Below, piece after piece: positions 24,855 through 33,136 of a stretch of DNA of 64,000 bases (positions are counted from its first letter, which is position 1; each line of letters opens with the position of its first letter). The stretch comes from Nonomuraea turcica. GTDB taxonomy: Bacteria > Actinomycetota > Actinomycetes > Streptosporangiales > Streptosporangiaceae. The notes beneath the pieces were generated by a model. That model saw only the letters and a list, made by a program, of their open reading frames with translations, had not been told where the DNA came from and did no database searches. Where the stretch lies: assembly GCF_030718205.1 (NCBI RefSeq), contig NZ_JAUZQF010000001.1:868001-932000 (forward strand). The letters run 5' to 3'. The translations under genes and the position numbers were made by a program.

Positions 24855-25487
24855 ATGCACCAGGAAGAGATCTGGGCTGCCCTCGAGATCGAGCGGCGTG
24901 GCCTGGCCGACCTGCTCGACTCGCTGCCGGAGCAGGACTGGGAGCGGCCGTCGCTGTGTGCCGGGTGGCAGGTGCGTGACGTGGCCGCCCACCTGGCGCT
25001 CGCCACTCGGATAAAGCTCGCGTCGGCGCTGGTCGAGTTCGTCAGGGCGCGCGGCAACTTCGACCGCATGGTCCGCGACTCGGCGGTGCGGCACGCCAGG
25101 CTGCCAATCGGCGAAATCGTCGCGCAGGTGCGCGAGTCGGCCGGCTCGCGCCACCGGGCTCCCTCGACCAAGCCGCTCGACCCGCTGTTCGACGCGCTCG
25201 TCCACGGCCAGGACATCACGGTGCCGCTCGGCATCGAGCGCGCCATGCCGCTCGGTCCGGCGCGAACCTGCGCCACCCACGTCTGGGAGCGCGGCTTCCC
25301 CTTCTACCCGCAGCGGCGGCTGCGCGGGCTCCGGCTCGTGGCCACCGACGTGGACTGGGCGGTCGGGGCGGGCGAGGTGGTGGAGGGTCCCATCCAGGCG
25401 CTGCTCCTGCTGCTGAGCGGGCGTACGGCCGCGCTGCCGAGCCTCACCGGGGCGGGCACGGCGGCGCTGACAGCGCGCCTGCCGTAG
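24855..25487 (+). CDS. Maleylpyruvate-isomerase-family (DinB-like, mycothiol-dependent) protein
   Basis: A 210-residue protein. LADLLDSLPEQDWERPSLCA followed by GWQVRDVAAHLALATR is the MDMPI N-terminal motif, with the His of AAHL as a metal ligand. DPLFDALVHGQDITVPLGIE supplies the second His/Asp cluster. Such enzymes use mycothiol, the actinobacterial thiol, for isomerisation or detoxification; substrate unknown. Control by the divergent MarR regulator suggests response to an aromatic or toxic compound. ATG 24855 lies just 15 bp after the palindromic operator. Confidence 0.82.
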   Translation: MHQEEIWAALEIERRGLADLLDSLPEQDWERPSLCAGWQVRDVAAHLALATRIKLASALVEFVRARGNFDRMVRDSAVRHARLPIGEIVAQVRESAGSRHRAPSTKPLDPLFDALVHGQDITVPLGIERAMPLGPARTCATHVWERGFPFYPQRRLRGLRLVATDVDWAVGAGEVVEGPIQALLLLLSGRTAALPSLTGAGTAALTARLP

Positions 25488-25490
25488 CGG

Positions 25491-26165
25491 TCAGCGGGCG
25501 AGCCACTCCGCCGTCGGCCAGGTCTCGCGCCGCCAGGCGCTGTCCCAGAACATCCACTCGTACGCCGCCGCCGTGCAGTAGGCCTCGGTCATGGCCTGTC
25601 TGGTCGCCGGGTCCGTGGCGGCGGCCAGCCGGTCGGCGATGGTCTTGGCCTGCTCGACGGAGGCCGCGAACCCCGGGTCCGAATAGGTGTCGATCCACTT
25701 CCGGTACGGATGGTCCGGCACGTCACCGGTGCGCCCCAGCAGCGCCGTCCCGACGTCCTGGTAGATCCAGAAGCACGGCAGCACCGCCGCGGCCAGCACA
25801 GGATAGGGCGCGGCGAGCGCCGTGGCCTGCAGGAACGACGCGTACGCCAGGCAGGTCGGCGACGTGGCGATGCCGGCCGCGTCGGCGTCCAGCTCCTGGA
25901 CGTAGCCGGCGTGCAGCAGGCGCTCGGCCGCCAGCGCGGTGTGCGCGCTCTGGGCGAAGAACGCCGCGTCCGCCGGGTCGGTGGCTCGCGCCGACGCCGT
26001 GGCCAGCGCCTTGGAGAACGCCTCCAGGTAGCGGCCGTCCTGCACGATGTAGAACGCGAACCGGTCCCGGTCGAGCGTGCCGTCGCCGAGCGCGACGTTG
26101 AAGGGGTGGTCGTGGATGGCCTTCGTCAGCTCGGCCGTGCGCAGCCACATGTCATCGCAGAACAT
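25491..26165 (-). CDS. tenA: TenA-family thiamine-salvage aminohydrolase
   Basis: A 224-residue TenA/THI-4 protein: LTKAIHDHPFNVALGDGTLD, FYIVQDGRYLEAFSKALA, AVLPCFWIYQDVG (Cys131) and AAYEWMFWDSAW (Glu203). The Cys and Glu match the catalytic pair of TenA_C enzymes, which hydrolyse aminopyrimidine breakdown products of thiamine. The upstream TPP riboswitch independently supports a thiamine role. It stands alone: no thi biosynthetic genes are adjacent. It ends 3 bp from the 3' end of the MDMPI gene. Confidence 0.93.
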   Translation of the reverse strand: MFCDDMWLRTAELTKAIHDHPFNVALGDGTLDRDRFAFYIVQDGRYLEAFSKALATASARATDPADAAFFAQSAHTALAAERLLHAGYVQELDADAAGIATSPTCLAYASFLQATALAAPYPVLAAAVLPCFWIYQDVGTALLGRTGDVPDHPYRKWIDTYSDPGFAASVEQAKTIADRLAAATDPATRQAMTEAYCTAAAYEWMFWDSAWRRETWPTAEWLAR

Positions 26166-26170
26166 GACGT

Positions 26171-26245
26171 CCCTCCGCTAGTGCGAACTAGATCAGGTTC
26201 GACGGGTGTGATCTCAGCCCGGACGTCCGGGCACCCCGCGTCAAC
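26171..26245 (-). promoter_or_regulatory. TPP riboswitch (THI element)
   Basis: On the minus strand the sequence runs GCGGGGTGCCCGG, then GGGCTGAGATCACACCCG, then GAACCTGATCTAGTTCG and CACTAGCGGAGGGA. These are the conserved thi-box blocks (CUGAGA and ACCUGAUCU) in order. The aptamer's last strand GCGGAGGG is also the ribosome-binding site of tenA (start 26165), so ligand binding would hide it directly: translational repression by TPP. Confidence 0.93.
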
Positions 26246-26265
26246 GGGCCCACTGTAACAAGGGC

Positions 26266-26886
26266 TCACTCGCGCAGCTCGGGCGGGAAGCCGGTCCAGC
26301 GGAGCGCGGCGGGCAGGTGTCGCATGTCGTTGAAGACGAGCACCGAGGACGGGCGGTCGGGTGCGTACCTGATGACGGTGAGGGCGGCATTGCACTGGTT
26401 GATGCCGAGCCAGCGCCATTCCGGTGCGTCGAGCGCGGCGCGGACGAGCCAGCCGATGAGGAAGTTGTGCGTGACCACCAGTTCATGCCGGGTTCCCTCC
26501 GTCACCGGACCCGTGAACGAACGCACGGCCTCGGCGGCGAGGACCGGGCCGCGCTCGCGTTCGTCCGCGGGGAACTGGGCCAGGAAGCCGAGGAGGCGGT
26601 CGGCGTACTGCGGGGCGAGCTCCTCCTCGCGCGGCACGTACGGGATGTAGTCGCCGGCGGCCTCGCAGGCGCGCAGGGGGACGCCGGGAAGGTGCTCGCC
26701 GATCAGCCGGGCGGTCTGTGTCGTCCGGGGGAGCGGGCCGTGGTGGATGGCGGCGAAGGGGACCTCCCGCAGGCGCGCACCGAGCAGCGCGGCCTGGCGG
26801 CGGCCATCGTCGGTCAGGGCGTGGCCGTTCGGCGTGGCTTCGCCATGGCGCGCGAGATACAGGTAACGGGTCATGGTCTGGCCCAT
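26266..26886 (-). CDS. Histidine phosphatase (phosphoglycerate-mutase-like)
   Basis: A 206-residue protein with the catalytic RHG at 13-15 (YLARHGEATPNGHALTDDGR), PLPRTTQTARLIGEHL, and the second active-site His in ELVVTHNFLIGWLVRAAL. It acts on a phosphomonoester by a phosphohistidine intermediate; the substrate is open. ATG 26874 is an alternative start. Its 5' end is only 11 bp from the LigD-like gene on the other strand. Confidence 0.85.
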   Translation of the reverse strand: MGQTMTRYLYLARHGEATPNGHALTDDGRRQAALLGARLREVPFAAIHHGPLPRTTQTARLIGEHLPGVPLRACEAAGDYIPYVPREEELAPQYADRLLGFLAQFPADERERGPVLAAEAVRSFTGPVTEGTRHELVVTHNFLIGWLVRAALDAPEWRWLGINQCNAALTVIRYAPDRPSSVLVFNDMRHLPAALRWTGFPPELRE

Positions 26887-26897
26887 TCTTCCCCGAT

Positions 26898-27869
26898 ATG
26901 GTGAGGCGGGTGAGCAGCGATGAGACGCGCGACGGGGTGGCCCTGAGCAACCTCGACCAGCCGCTGTTCGACGGGGCGGGCGCGACCAAGCGTGACCTGG
27001 TCGATTACCTCGACGCGGTCGCCGACCGGATCATCCCGGTCCTGCGCGACCGCGCGCTCTCCGTCATCCGGGTACGCCCGGGGCAGGAGCCCTTCATGCA
27101 GAAGAACCTGCCCAAATACGCCCCCGCATGGGTGAAGCGGTTCTCGGTCTGGGCCGAGGCGTCGCGTCGGCAGGTGACCTATGCCGTGTGCGACGACCGC
27201 CGGACGCTGGTGTGGTTCGCCAACCAGCGGGCGGTCGAGTATCACCCGTCGCTGTTCGCCGGCGACCAGCCCACGCACATGGTGCTCGACCTCGACCCGC
27301 CCGAGGGCAGCGAGTCCTTCCAGCTGGCCGTGCGGGCCGCTTTCCTGGTCCGCCAGGCGCTGGAGGACTGCGGGCTGGCGGGCGCGGTGAAGACCAGCGG
27401 GGCCAAGGGCGTGCACGTGTTCGTGCCCGTGGTGCCGGGGACCGCAGTGGACGACCTGGCCGCGGCCACCCGCGCGCTGGGGGCCCGTGCCGAGCGGGTG
27501 GATCCGGCGCTGGCCACGACGGCGTTCATCCGCGAGGATCGCGCGGGCAAGGTGTTCATCGACTCCACCAGGGCGGGCGGCGCCACGGTCGTGGCCGCCT
27601 ACAGCCCGCGGGTGCGTCCCGGCGTGCCGGTGTCCTTCCCGGTGCCCTGGTCGGACCTCGACCGGGTGACGCCGGGCGATTTCACCGTGCACACCGCGGC
27701 CGGGCTGCTCAAGGACGCCGACCCGTGGGCGGAGGCCATGCCCGCGCCGCAGCGGCTGCCCGCCGATCTGATCGAGGAGGGGCACACGATCCCGATCGCC
27801 CGGGTGCAGGCGATGCACGAGGGCAAGCGCCGCGCCGAGCTCCGTCGCGCCCGCCGGGATGCGGAGTAA
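26898..27869 (+). CDS. LigD-type polymerase/primase domain protein (stand-alone)
   Basis: A 323-residue protein covering only the PolDom of bacterial NHEJ ligase D. It shows DGVALSNLDQPLFDGAGATK, FMQKNLPKYAPAWVKRFSVW, metal aspartates 131 and 133 in MVLDLDPPEG, and SGAKGVHVFVPVVPG. Archaeo-eukaryotic-primase-type enzymes of this kind add ribo- or deoxynucleotides at breaks. No ligase, nuclease or Ku gene is adjacent. The start is uncertain: ATG 26898 leaves 11 bp to the divergent gene, and GTG 26910 would still include all conserved residues. Confidence 0.87.
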   Translation: MVRRVSSDETRDGVALSNLDQPLFDGAGATKRDLVDYLDAVADRIIPVLRDRALSVIRVRPGQEPFMQKNLPKYAPAWVKRFSVWAEASRRQVTYAVCDDRRTLVWFANQRAVEYHPSLFAGDQPTHMVLDLDPPEGSESFQLAVRAAFLVRQALEDCGLAGAVKTSGAKGVHVFVPVVPGTAVDDLAAATRALGARAERVDPALATTAFIREDRAGKVFIDSTRAGGATVVAAYSPRVRPGVPVSFPVPWSDLDRVTPGDFTVHTAAGLLKDADPWAEAMPAPQRLPADLIEEGHTIPIARVQAMHEGKRRAELRRARRDAE

Positions 27870-27900
27870 TAGTCCCTGATTTTGGTTTATTGGTAGGCAT

Positions 27901-27943
27901 TCCCGGCGGTGCGAAGCCGGGATAACCTCGCGTTCGGGCGAGG
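27901..27943 (+). other. Tandem hairpins upstream of the M28 peptidase
   Basis: TCCCGGC (27901-27907) pairs with GCCGGGA (27916-27922), followed by CCTCGC (27926-27931) with GCGAGG (27938-27943). They may end the LigD-like transcript or form a 5' leader of the peptidase. They do not match a riboswitch class I know. Confidence 0.4.
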
Positions 27944-27989
27944 CTCGGGGGGACATTACTCGCCTTTCTGTCCACAGGGAGTACCCCGC

Positions 27990-29489
27990 ATGCGCAGAAT
28001 CGTCATCGCACTCATCACCGCGCTCGCTTTGCCGCTCGCCCTGGCGGCGCCCGCTAATGCCGGCGGGCTGGACGACGCGTTCGCCACTCTGCTCGTCAAG
28101 CAGGTCAAGGGCACGAACGTGCACAAGCATCTCCAGGCCCTGCAGGACATCGGCACCGCCAACGGCGGCAACCGTGCGGCCGGCACCAAAGGCTACGACG
28201 CCTCCCGCGACTACGTGGCGGACAAGCTACGCAAGGCCGGATACAAGGTCACGCTGAACCCGATCAACTTCGTCGAGAGCTGGAGCGAGAACACGCCGCC
28301 CACGCTGAACTTGACCGCGCCCAGCGCCAAGACCTACGTCCCCAACGAGGACTTCTTCTCCTTCCAGCCCTCCCCGTCCGGTGACGTGACCGCGCAGGTC
28401 CAGGGTGTGGACCTGACGCTGCCGCCCACCCCCACGCCGAGCTCGACCAGCGGCTGCGAGGCGGCCGACTTCGCCGGGTTCGTGGCGGGTCGCATCGCGC
28501 TCATCCAGCGCGGCACGTGCGCGTTCGTCAACAAGGTCCAGAACGCGGCCGCGGCCGGCGCGACCGGCATCATCGTGTTCAACGAGGGCCAGCCGGGGCG
28601 TACCGACGCGTTCGCGCTGGACATCGGCGAGTGGCGGGCCGGGATTCCTATGGTGTTCGCCGACTTCGCCGTGGGCAACGAGCTCGCCGGCACGCCCGGC
28701 GCGACCGTACGGCTCAAGGTCGACGCCAACCTCGTGCTCGGCACCGACGAGAACGTGATCGCCGAGAGCCGCTTCGGCGACCCGCGCAACGTCGTCATGG
28801 TCGGCGCCCACCTCGACAGCGTGCCCGAGGGGCCCGGCATCAACGACAACGGCTCGGGTACCGCGGCGATCCTGGAGGTCGCCGAGGAGATGGGGCGCTA
28901 CCCGATCAAGAACAAGGTCCGTTTCGCCTTCTGGGCCGCCGAGGAGATCGGGCTGCTGGGCTCCGACCAGTACGTCGGGTCGCTGTCCCAGGGGGAGCGG
29001 GACCGCATCAAGCTCTACCTCAACTTCGACATGGTGGCCTCCCCGAACTACGCCTACAAGTTGTATGACGGGGACAACTCCGACAACGTGGGTTCCCCGG
29101 CGGGTCCGCCCGGCTCGGCCGAGATCGAGAAGCAGCTCGCGGCGTTCTACGGCTCCCGCAACCTGCCCACCGTCGGCACCGACTTCGACGGCCGCTCCGA
29201 CTACGGGCCGTTCATCCAGATCGGCATCCCGGCCGGCGGCATCTTCACCGGCGCCGAAGGCCTCAAGACGGCCGAGGAGGCGGCGTTGTTCGGCGGCACG
29301 GCCGGCGTCGCGTACGACGCGTGCTACCACCAGGCGTGCGACACGATCACCAACGTGAACGCGACCGCGCTGGACGTGGACTCCGACGCCATCGCCGACT
29401 CCGTCGCCCGTTACGCCTTCAACCTCCGCTCCATCCCACCGAGGACGGCCGCCGCGGCCGCCGCTTTGTCGGCGGAATCGGCCGGCTGA
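27990..29489 (+). CDS. Secreted M28-family aminopeptidase
   Basis: A 499-residue exported metallopeptidase. Signal MRRIVIALITALALPLALAA ends at ANA. A PA domain lies at about 150-245 (RIALIQRGTCAFVNKVQNAA). The M28 zinc site follows: His274 (GAHLDS), Asp286 (GINDNGSG), Glu318-319 (AAEEIG), Asp in LNFDMV, and His in CYHQACD. The order matches the Streptomyces griseus aminopeptidase family, which removes N-terminal hydrophobic residues with two zinc ions. CAGGGAG precedes ATG 27990. Confidence 0.92.
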   Translation: MRRIVIALITALALPLALAAPANAGGLDDAFATLLVKQVKGTNVHKHLQALQDIGTANGGNRAAGTKGYDASRDYVADKLRKAGYKVTLNPINFVESWSENTPPTLNLTAPSAKTYVPNEDFFSFQPSPSGDVTAQVQGVDLTLPPTPTPSSTSGCEAADFAGFVAGRIALIQRGTCAFVNKVQNAAAAGATGIIVFNEGQPGRTDAFALDIGEWRAGIPMVFADFAVGNELAGTPGATVRLKVDANLVLGTDENVIAESRFGDPRNVVMVGAHLDSVPEGPGINDNGSGTAAILEVAEEMGRYPIKNKVRFAFWAAEEIGLLGSDQYVGSLSQGERDRIKLYLNFDMVASPNYAYKLYDGDNSDNVGSPAGPPGSAEIEKQLAAFYGSRNLPTVGTDFDGRSDYGPFIQIGIPAGGIFTGAEGLKTAEEAALFGGTAGVAYDACYHQACDTITNVNATALDVDSDAIADSVARYAFNLRSIPPRTAAAAAALSAESAG

Positions 29490-29553
29490 CCACACCCGCC
29501 CGCTGAGGGCATCTCGCCGGGCAGGCCATCCACCGCCTGCCCGGCCCCGCCGG

Positions 29554-30162
29554 CTACGAACGCACGGGGCGATCGGATCGCAGGGCGGCCACCACCGGCT
29601 CCGGCTGGTCGGCGAAGAAGCTGATCGTGGTGGCCTCCGCACGGCGGCCGAGCGGGCGGACGAACGCGGCCGGCTCCGTCAGCTCGATCGTCACGTTGGT
29701 CCGGGACCCGACCGCCACCCTCAGGTGCCCGTTCTTGACCGAGACCATGCTGCCCTCGTTGTCGTTGCGGCTCGAGCGCACCGAGGCGATGAGGTCGCGG
29801 GGCACGCGCACGTCGAAGTACGCGGCGTAGCGGATGCGCAGCTCGTCGGCCGTGACGACGTGCGGCCGGGTGACGCATCCCGCGGCCAGCATGACCCCGA
29901 ACAGCAGCCCGTACACGTCGGCGATCAGCACCGTGAACCTGATCCATTCCGGCACGCCGGTCGCGACCAGCAGCAGGTCGATGACCACGGTCTCGACCGC
30001 CATGGCGAACAACATCAGCCACAACGTGAACGTCTGCTCCTTCGCGTACGACACGACGGTCGCGCCCGCGGGCACGCCGTGCCGGCGGCGAACGATCCAC
30101 AGGCCGATGCTGACCAGTCCTTTGAGCTCAAATCCCAGGATCCGTATCGCGGCTCTGACCAT
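29554..30162 (-). CDS. Membrane protein of unknown function
   Basis: A 202-residue protein from ATG 30162 (GAGAGG upstream). The N-terminal half has two or three hydrophobic segments (FTLWLMLFAMAVETVVIDLL; TVLIADVYGLLFGVMLAAGC). The C-terminal half is a soluble strand-rich region (ADELRIRYAAYFDVRVPRDL; NGHLRVAVGSRTNVTIELTE) resembling a bacterial PH-like domain at the membrane. No enzymatic motif is seen. It lies convergent to the M28 peptidase. Confidence 0.6.
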   Translation of the reverse strand: MVRAAIRILGFELKGLVSIGLWIVRRRHGVPAGATVVSYAKEQTFTLWLMLFAMAVETVVIDLLLVATGVPEWIRFTVLIADVYGLLFGVMLAAGCVTRPHVVTADELRIRYAAYFDVRVPRDLIASVRSSRNDNEGSMVSVKNGHLRVAVGSRTNVTIELTEPAAFVRPLGRRAEATTISFFADQPEPVVAALRSDRPVRS

Positions 30163-30279
30163 CCCGTTCCTCTCCCATGGCGCCGATCGCTCCCCATTGC
30201 ACACGTTGACGTCGCGTCAAGGTCAAGCCGGATGTGGTGGCCGACCGTCATGCCGCCAACCGAACGAACAAACTAGACG

Positions 30280-30354
30280 AGACGGTCCGTCTTGACACGG
30301 CGAAGAGGAACCGATAACGTCACCATTCGAGACGAGACGGATCGTCTCGAATGG
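30280..30354 (+). promoter_or_regulatory. Promoter framed by inverted repeats (TetR-like operators)
   Basis: AGACGGTCCGTCT (30280-30292) abuts a consensus TTGACA -35 (30292-30297). TAACGT (30315-30320) fits a -10 at 17-bp spacing. Downstream CCATTCGAGACG (30323-30334) pairs perfectly with CGTCTCGAATGG (30343-30354); an inner GAGACG/CGTCTC pair lies in the same element. Both sites share the core GAGACGGnnCGTCT. This looks like a strong repressed promoter for the SDR/monooxygenase genes. Confidence 0.72.
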
Positions 30355-30382
30355 AGTTCGCAACCGATCGGAGTTCTGCAGA

Positions 30383-31243
30383 ATGCGCACCCCGAATACC
30401 GTCCCTTCCCGCACCTGGTTCATCACGGGAGCCAGCCGCGGCCTGGGCCGTGCGTTCGCTCTCGCCGCTCTGGAGCGCGGCGATCAAGTGGTCGCCGCCG
30501 CCCGCACCATCACGCGACAGGACTTCGACGAGCAGTACGGAGATCGGCTCCTTGCCCTTCCCCTGGACGTGACCGACCGCGACGCGGTGTTCGCCGCCGT
30601 GAACACCGCCGTCGAGCACTTCGGCCGGCTCGACATTGTGGTGAACAATGCCGGGACCATGTCCTCGGGCATGGTCGAGGAGTTCACCGAGGCCCAGGCA
30701 CGCGCCCAGCTGGAGGTCAATCTCTTCGGGGCGATGTGGGTCTGCCAGGCCGTCCTGCCGCACCTGCGTGCCCAGGGATCCGGTCACATCGTGCAGGTCT
30801 CCAGCATCGCCGCCCTGGGCGGCTTCCCGAGCACCGGGATGTACAGCGCGAGCAAGTTCGCGCTGGAGGGCATGAGCGAGGCCCTGGCGATGGAGGCCGC
30901 GCCGTTCGGCGTTAAGCTCAGCATCGTCCAGCCCGGCGGCTACTGGACCGATCTCTACACCAGCATCGCGATGACGTCGCCGTTGGAGGAGTACGGTCCG
31001 TTGCGCGCCGAGCTGGAGAAGCAGTGGGCCGAAGGCTCGATCGACAGTGAGCCGCGTCTGGCCGCCGAGGCACTGCTGAAGCTGGTCGACAGCGAAGACC
31101 CGCCGCTGCGGCTGCTGCTCGGCAGCATGGTCTACGACCTGGCCTTCGACATCTCCCGCCGGCGGATGGAGACCTGGGCCGCCTGGGAGCAGGTCAGCCG
31201 CGCCGCCGAACACGCCGTACCCGCCCCCGGCACGGCCGGTTGA
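30383..31243 (+). CDS. Short-chain dehydrogenase/reductase
   Basis: A 286-residue classical SDR. The cofactor motif TGASRGLG lies at 15-22; NNAG, VSSIAALGGFPSTGMYSASK gives the catalytic Ser, Tyr154 and Lys158, and PGGYWTDLY follows. It catalyses NAD(P)H-linked oxidoreduction of an unidentified carbonyl or alcohol. The strong repeat-framed promoter lies immediately upstream, and the FAD monooxygenase starts 124 bp downstream on the same strand, suggesting a two-gene inducible unit. Confidence 0.88.
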   Translation: MRTPNTVPSRTWFITGASRGLGRAFALAALERGDQVVAAARTITRQDFDEQYGDRLLALPLDVTDRDAVFAAVNTAVEHFGRLDIVVNNAGTMSSGMVEEFTEAQARAQLEVNLFGAMWVCQAVLPHLRAQGSGHIVQVSSIAALGGFPSTGMYSASKFALEGMSEALAMEAAPFGVKLSIVQPGGYWTDLYTSIAMTSPLEEYGPLRAELEKQWAEGSIDSEPRLAAEALLKLVDSEDPPLRLLLGSMVYDLAFDISRRRMETWAAWEQVSRAAEHAVPAPGTAG

Positions 31244-31367
31244 CGCTTATATGCGCATCGGTCATCCCTCGTCCGACGCCCAAGTCGGCCTTGCTCAAAC
31301 CCACGCAAACGTTGCCGGCGATCGGGCCGTGCGCGGACGCGACGAAAACCCGCGAGAGGAGCGGATT

Positions 31368-32897
31368 ATGACGGACGCCGATGTGATCATTGTGGGTGCC
31401 GGTCCGGCCGGCCTGATGCTGGCCGCTGAACTGCGCCTGGCCGGAGTGCGGCCGCTGGTGCTGGAGCGGCAGCCGCGGCGCCGCGACACCCCGAAGGCGG
31501 GTGGTCTCGGCGGGCAGATCCTGGAGCTGCTGCGCTATCGAGGCTTGCTGGAGCGCTTCGAAGCAGCCTGCACCGGCCCTGCCCCGGCTCCCCGGTTCCC
31601 GTTCGGCGGTGTGCATCTGGACTTCACCCAGCTGGCGGATCCCCCGCTGCACGCCCTGCCGCTCCCGCAACCACGGCTTGAGCAGCTGCTCGACGAACGC
31701 GCCGGCGAACTCGGCGTCGAAATCCGCCGCGGCCACCAGGTGGTCGGGGTGAGCCAGGACGATGCCGCGGTGAGCGTGGACGTGCGCGGCCCGGACGGGC
31801 CGTACCGGATCAGCGCCCGCTACCTTGTGGGCTGTGACGGCGCGCGCAGCCGGGTCCGTGACTGGGCCGGCATTGCGTTTCCCGGCACCACCTATCCGGA
31901 GGTCAACCGGCTGGCTCAGGTCACCCTGCCCGAGACGGTGACCATCCGCGGCAACGGCGATCTCGACGTCCCCGGCTTCGGCACGATCCGCGCGGGTTTC
32001 ACCCGGACGGATCAGGGTCTCTTCGGCGTCGGCGCCTCGCCCGACTCCCAGGTGGTCTCGCTCTACACCATTGAGGACGAGAGCACCGAATACGACGACG
32101 ACACCCCGATGACCGTGTCCGAACTCCAGGACAGCCTGCGCCGGGTGCTCGGCGTGCAGCTGCCCGTGGGAGAGGCGATGCGGCTGTCGCGGTTCACCTT
32201 CAAGGCCAGGCAGGCCGAACGCTACCGCCACGGGCGGATCCTGCTGGCCGGTGATGCGGCGCACCTGTTCCCCGCCACCGGTGTGGCCATCAACGCCGGC
32301 ATGCTGGATGCGGTCAACCTGGCCTGGAAGCTGGCCGCCGACCTCCACGGCTGGGCGCCGGTCGGCCTGCTGGACACCTACCACGACGAACGCCACCTCG
32401 CCGGCGCCCGCACCATGCTGCACACCCGAGCCCAGGTGGCACTGCGGCGCGGGCACGATGCGGCCGCCGAAGCGCTGCGGGAGGTCTTCCAGGAACTGCT
32501 CGCCGACGAACAACCGCTGCGCCGCATGGGAGCCCTGGTCGCCGGCACCGACATCCGCTACCCGATGCCCGGCTCCCACCACCACCCGCTGGCCGGCACC
32601 TTCGCCCCCGACCTCACCCTGCACACCGACCAGGGCATGACCAGCGTCGCGGAGCTCCTGCACAGCGCACGGCCCATCTTCCTCGACCTCGCCGACCGCC
32701 CAGAACTGCGCGAGACCGCCCGCGATTGGGGGCAGCGTGTGGACATCCACACCGCCAAAACCGATCACCGGCCGGCCGACGCCCTGCTGATCCGCCCGGA
32801 CGCCCACATCGCCTGGGCCGCGACCATCGACGAACCCGCCGACACCGCCGCGCCCGCGCTGCGACAAGCACTCTCCGGCTGGTTCGGCACACCCTGA
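31368..32897 (+). CDS. FAD-dependent aromatic monooxygenase (PheA/TfdB, Rox-like)
   Basis: A 509-residue flavoprotein. MTDADVIIVGAGPAGLMLAA holds the dinucleotide GxGxxG at 10-15. YLVGCDGARSRVRDWAGI is the DG motif, and GRILLAGDAAHLFPATGVAI is the GD motif binding FAD ribityl. The C-terminal about 110 residues fit the thioredoxin-like lid of phenol hydroxylase relatives. Such enzymes hydroxylate phenols or polyketides and some inactivate rifampicin or tetracycline. GAGAGGAGC precedes ATG 31368. Pairing with an SDR under a repressed promoter suggests catabolism or detoxification of an aromatic. Confidence 0.88.
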   Translation: MTDADVIIVGAGPAGLMLAAELRLAGVRPLVLERQPRRRDTPKAGGLGGQILELLRYRGLLERFEAACTGPAPAPRFPFGGVHLDFTQLADPPLHALPLPQPRLEQLLDERAGELGVEIRRGHQVVGVSQDDAAVSVDVRGPDGPYRISARYLVGCDGARSRVRDWAGIAFPGTTYPEVNRLAQVTLPETVTIRGNGDLDVPGFGTIRAGFTRTDQGLFGVGASPDSQVVSLYTIEDESTEYDDDTPMTVSELQDSLRRVLGVQLPVGEAMRLSRFTFKARQAERYRHGRILLAGDAAHLFPATGVAINAGMLDAVNLAWKLAADLHGWAPVGLLDTYHDERHLAGARTMLHTRAQVALRRGHDAAAEALREVFQELLADEQPLRRMGALVAGTDIRYPMPGSHHHPLAGTFAPDLTLHTDQGMTSVAELLHSARPIFLDLADRPELRETARDWGQRVDIHTAKTDHRPADALLIRPDAHIAWAATIDEPADTAAPALRQALSGWFGTP

Positions 32898-33048
32898 ACA
32901 GACGATTCAAGGACCCGCCGGTGCCGCCAGCTCGCCCCACAAGATCGCCACCGACGGCTCCATCGCCCCGGCCTCCGCGACCGGCCTGATCGGGCACGTG
33001 CTCGCCGGTCACCGGCACATCCAGCGGGCAATAGCTCGATCGATATTC

Positions 33049-33085
33049 GCGTACGGTCGCGGCCGGTGCGGTCGCGACCGTACGC
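33049..33085. terminator. Bidirectional hairpin between monooxygenase and LacI gene
   Basis: GCGTACGGTCGCG (33049-33061) pairs perfectly with CGCGACCGTACGC (33073-33085) around an 11-nt loop, between convergent genes. No U-tract is present, but placement fits termination for both. Confidence 0.65.
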
Positions 33086-33136
33086 ATGACGGCTCGCTCG
33101 CGGAATGGTTGGATCACGTTCGCCGGCTTTCGCCTT

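Noticed and set aside
27901..27943. Possible c-di-AMP (ydaO) riboswitch before the M28 peptidase
   Set aside because: The hairpins lack the conserved ydaO blocks; kept only as generic stem-loops.
30242..32897. Antibiotic biosynthetic cluster around the FAD monooxygenase
   Set aside because: Only an SDR and one monooxygenase are present; no synthase, carrier protein or tailoring set, so a small inducible catabolic or detoxification unit is the simpler reading.
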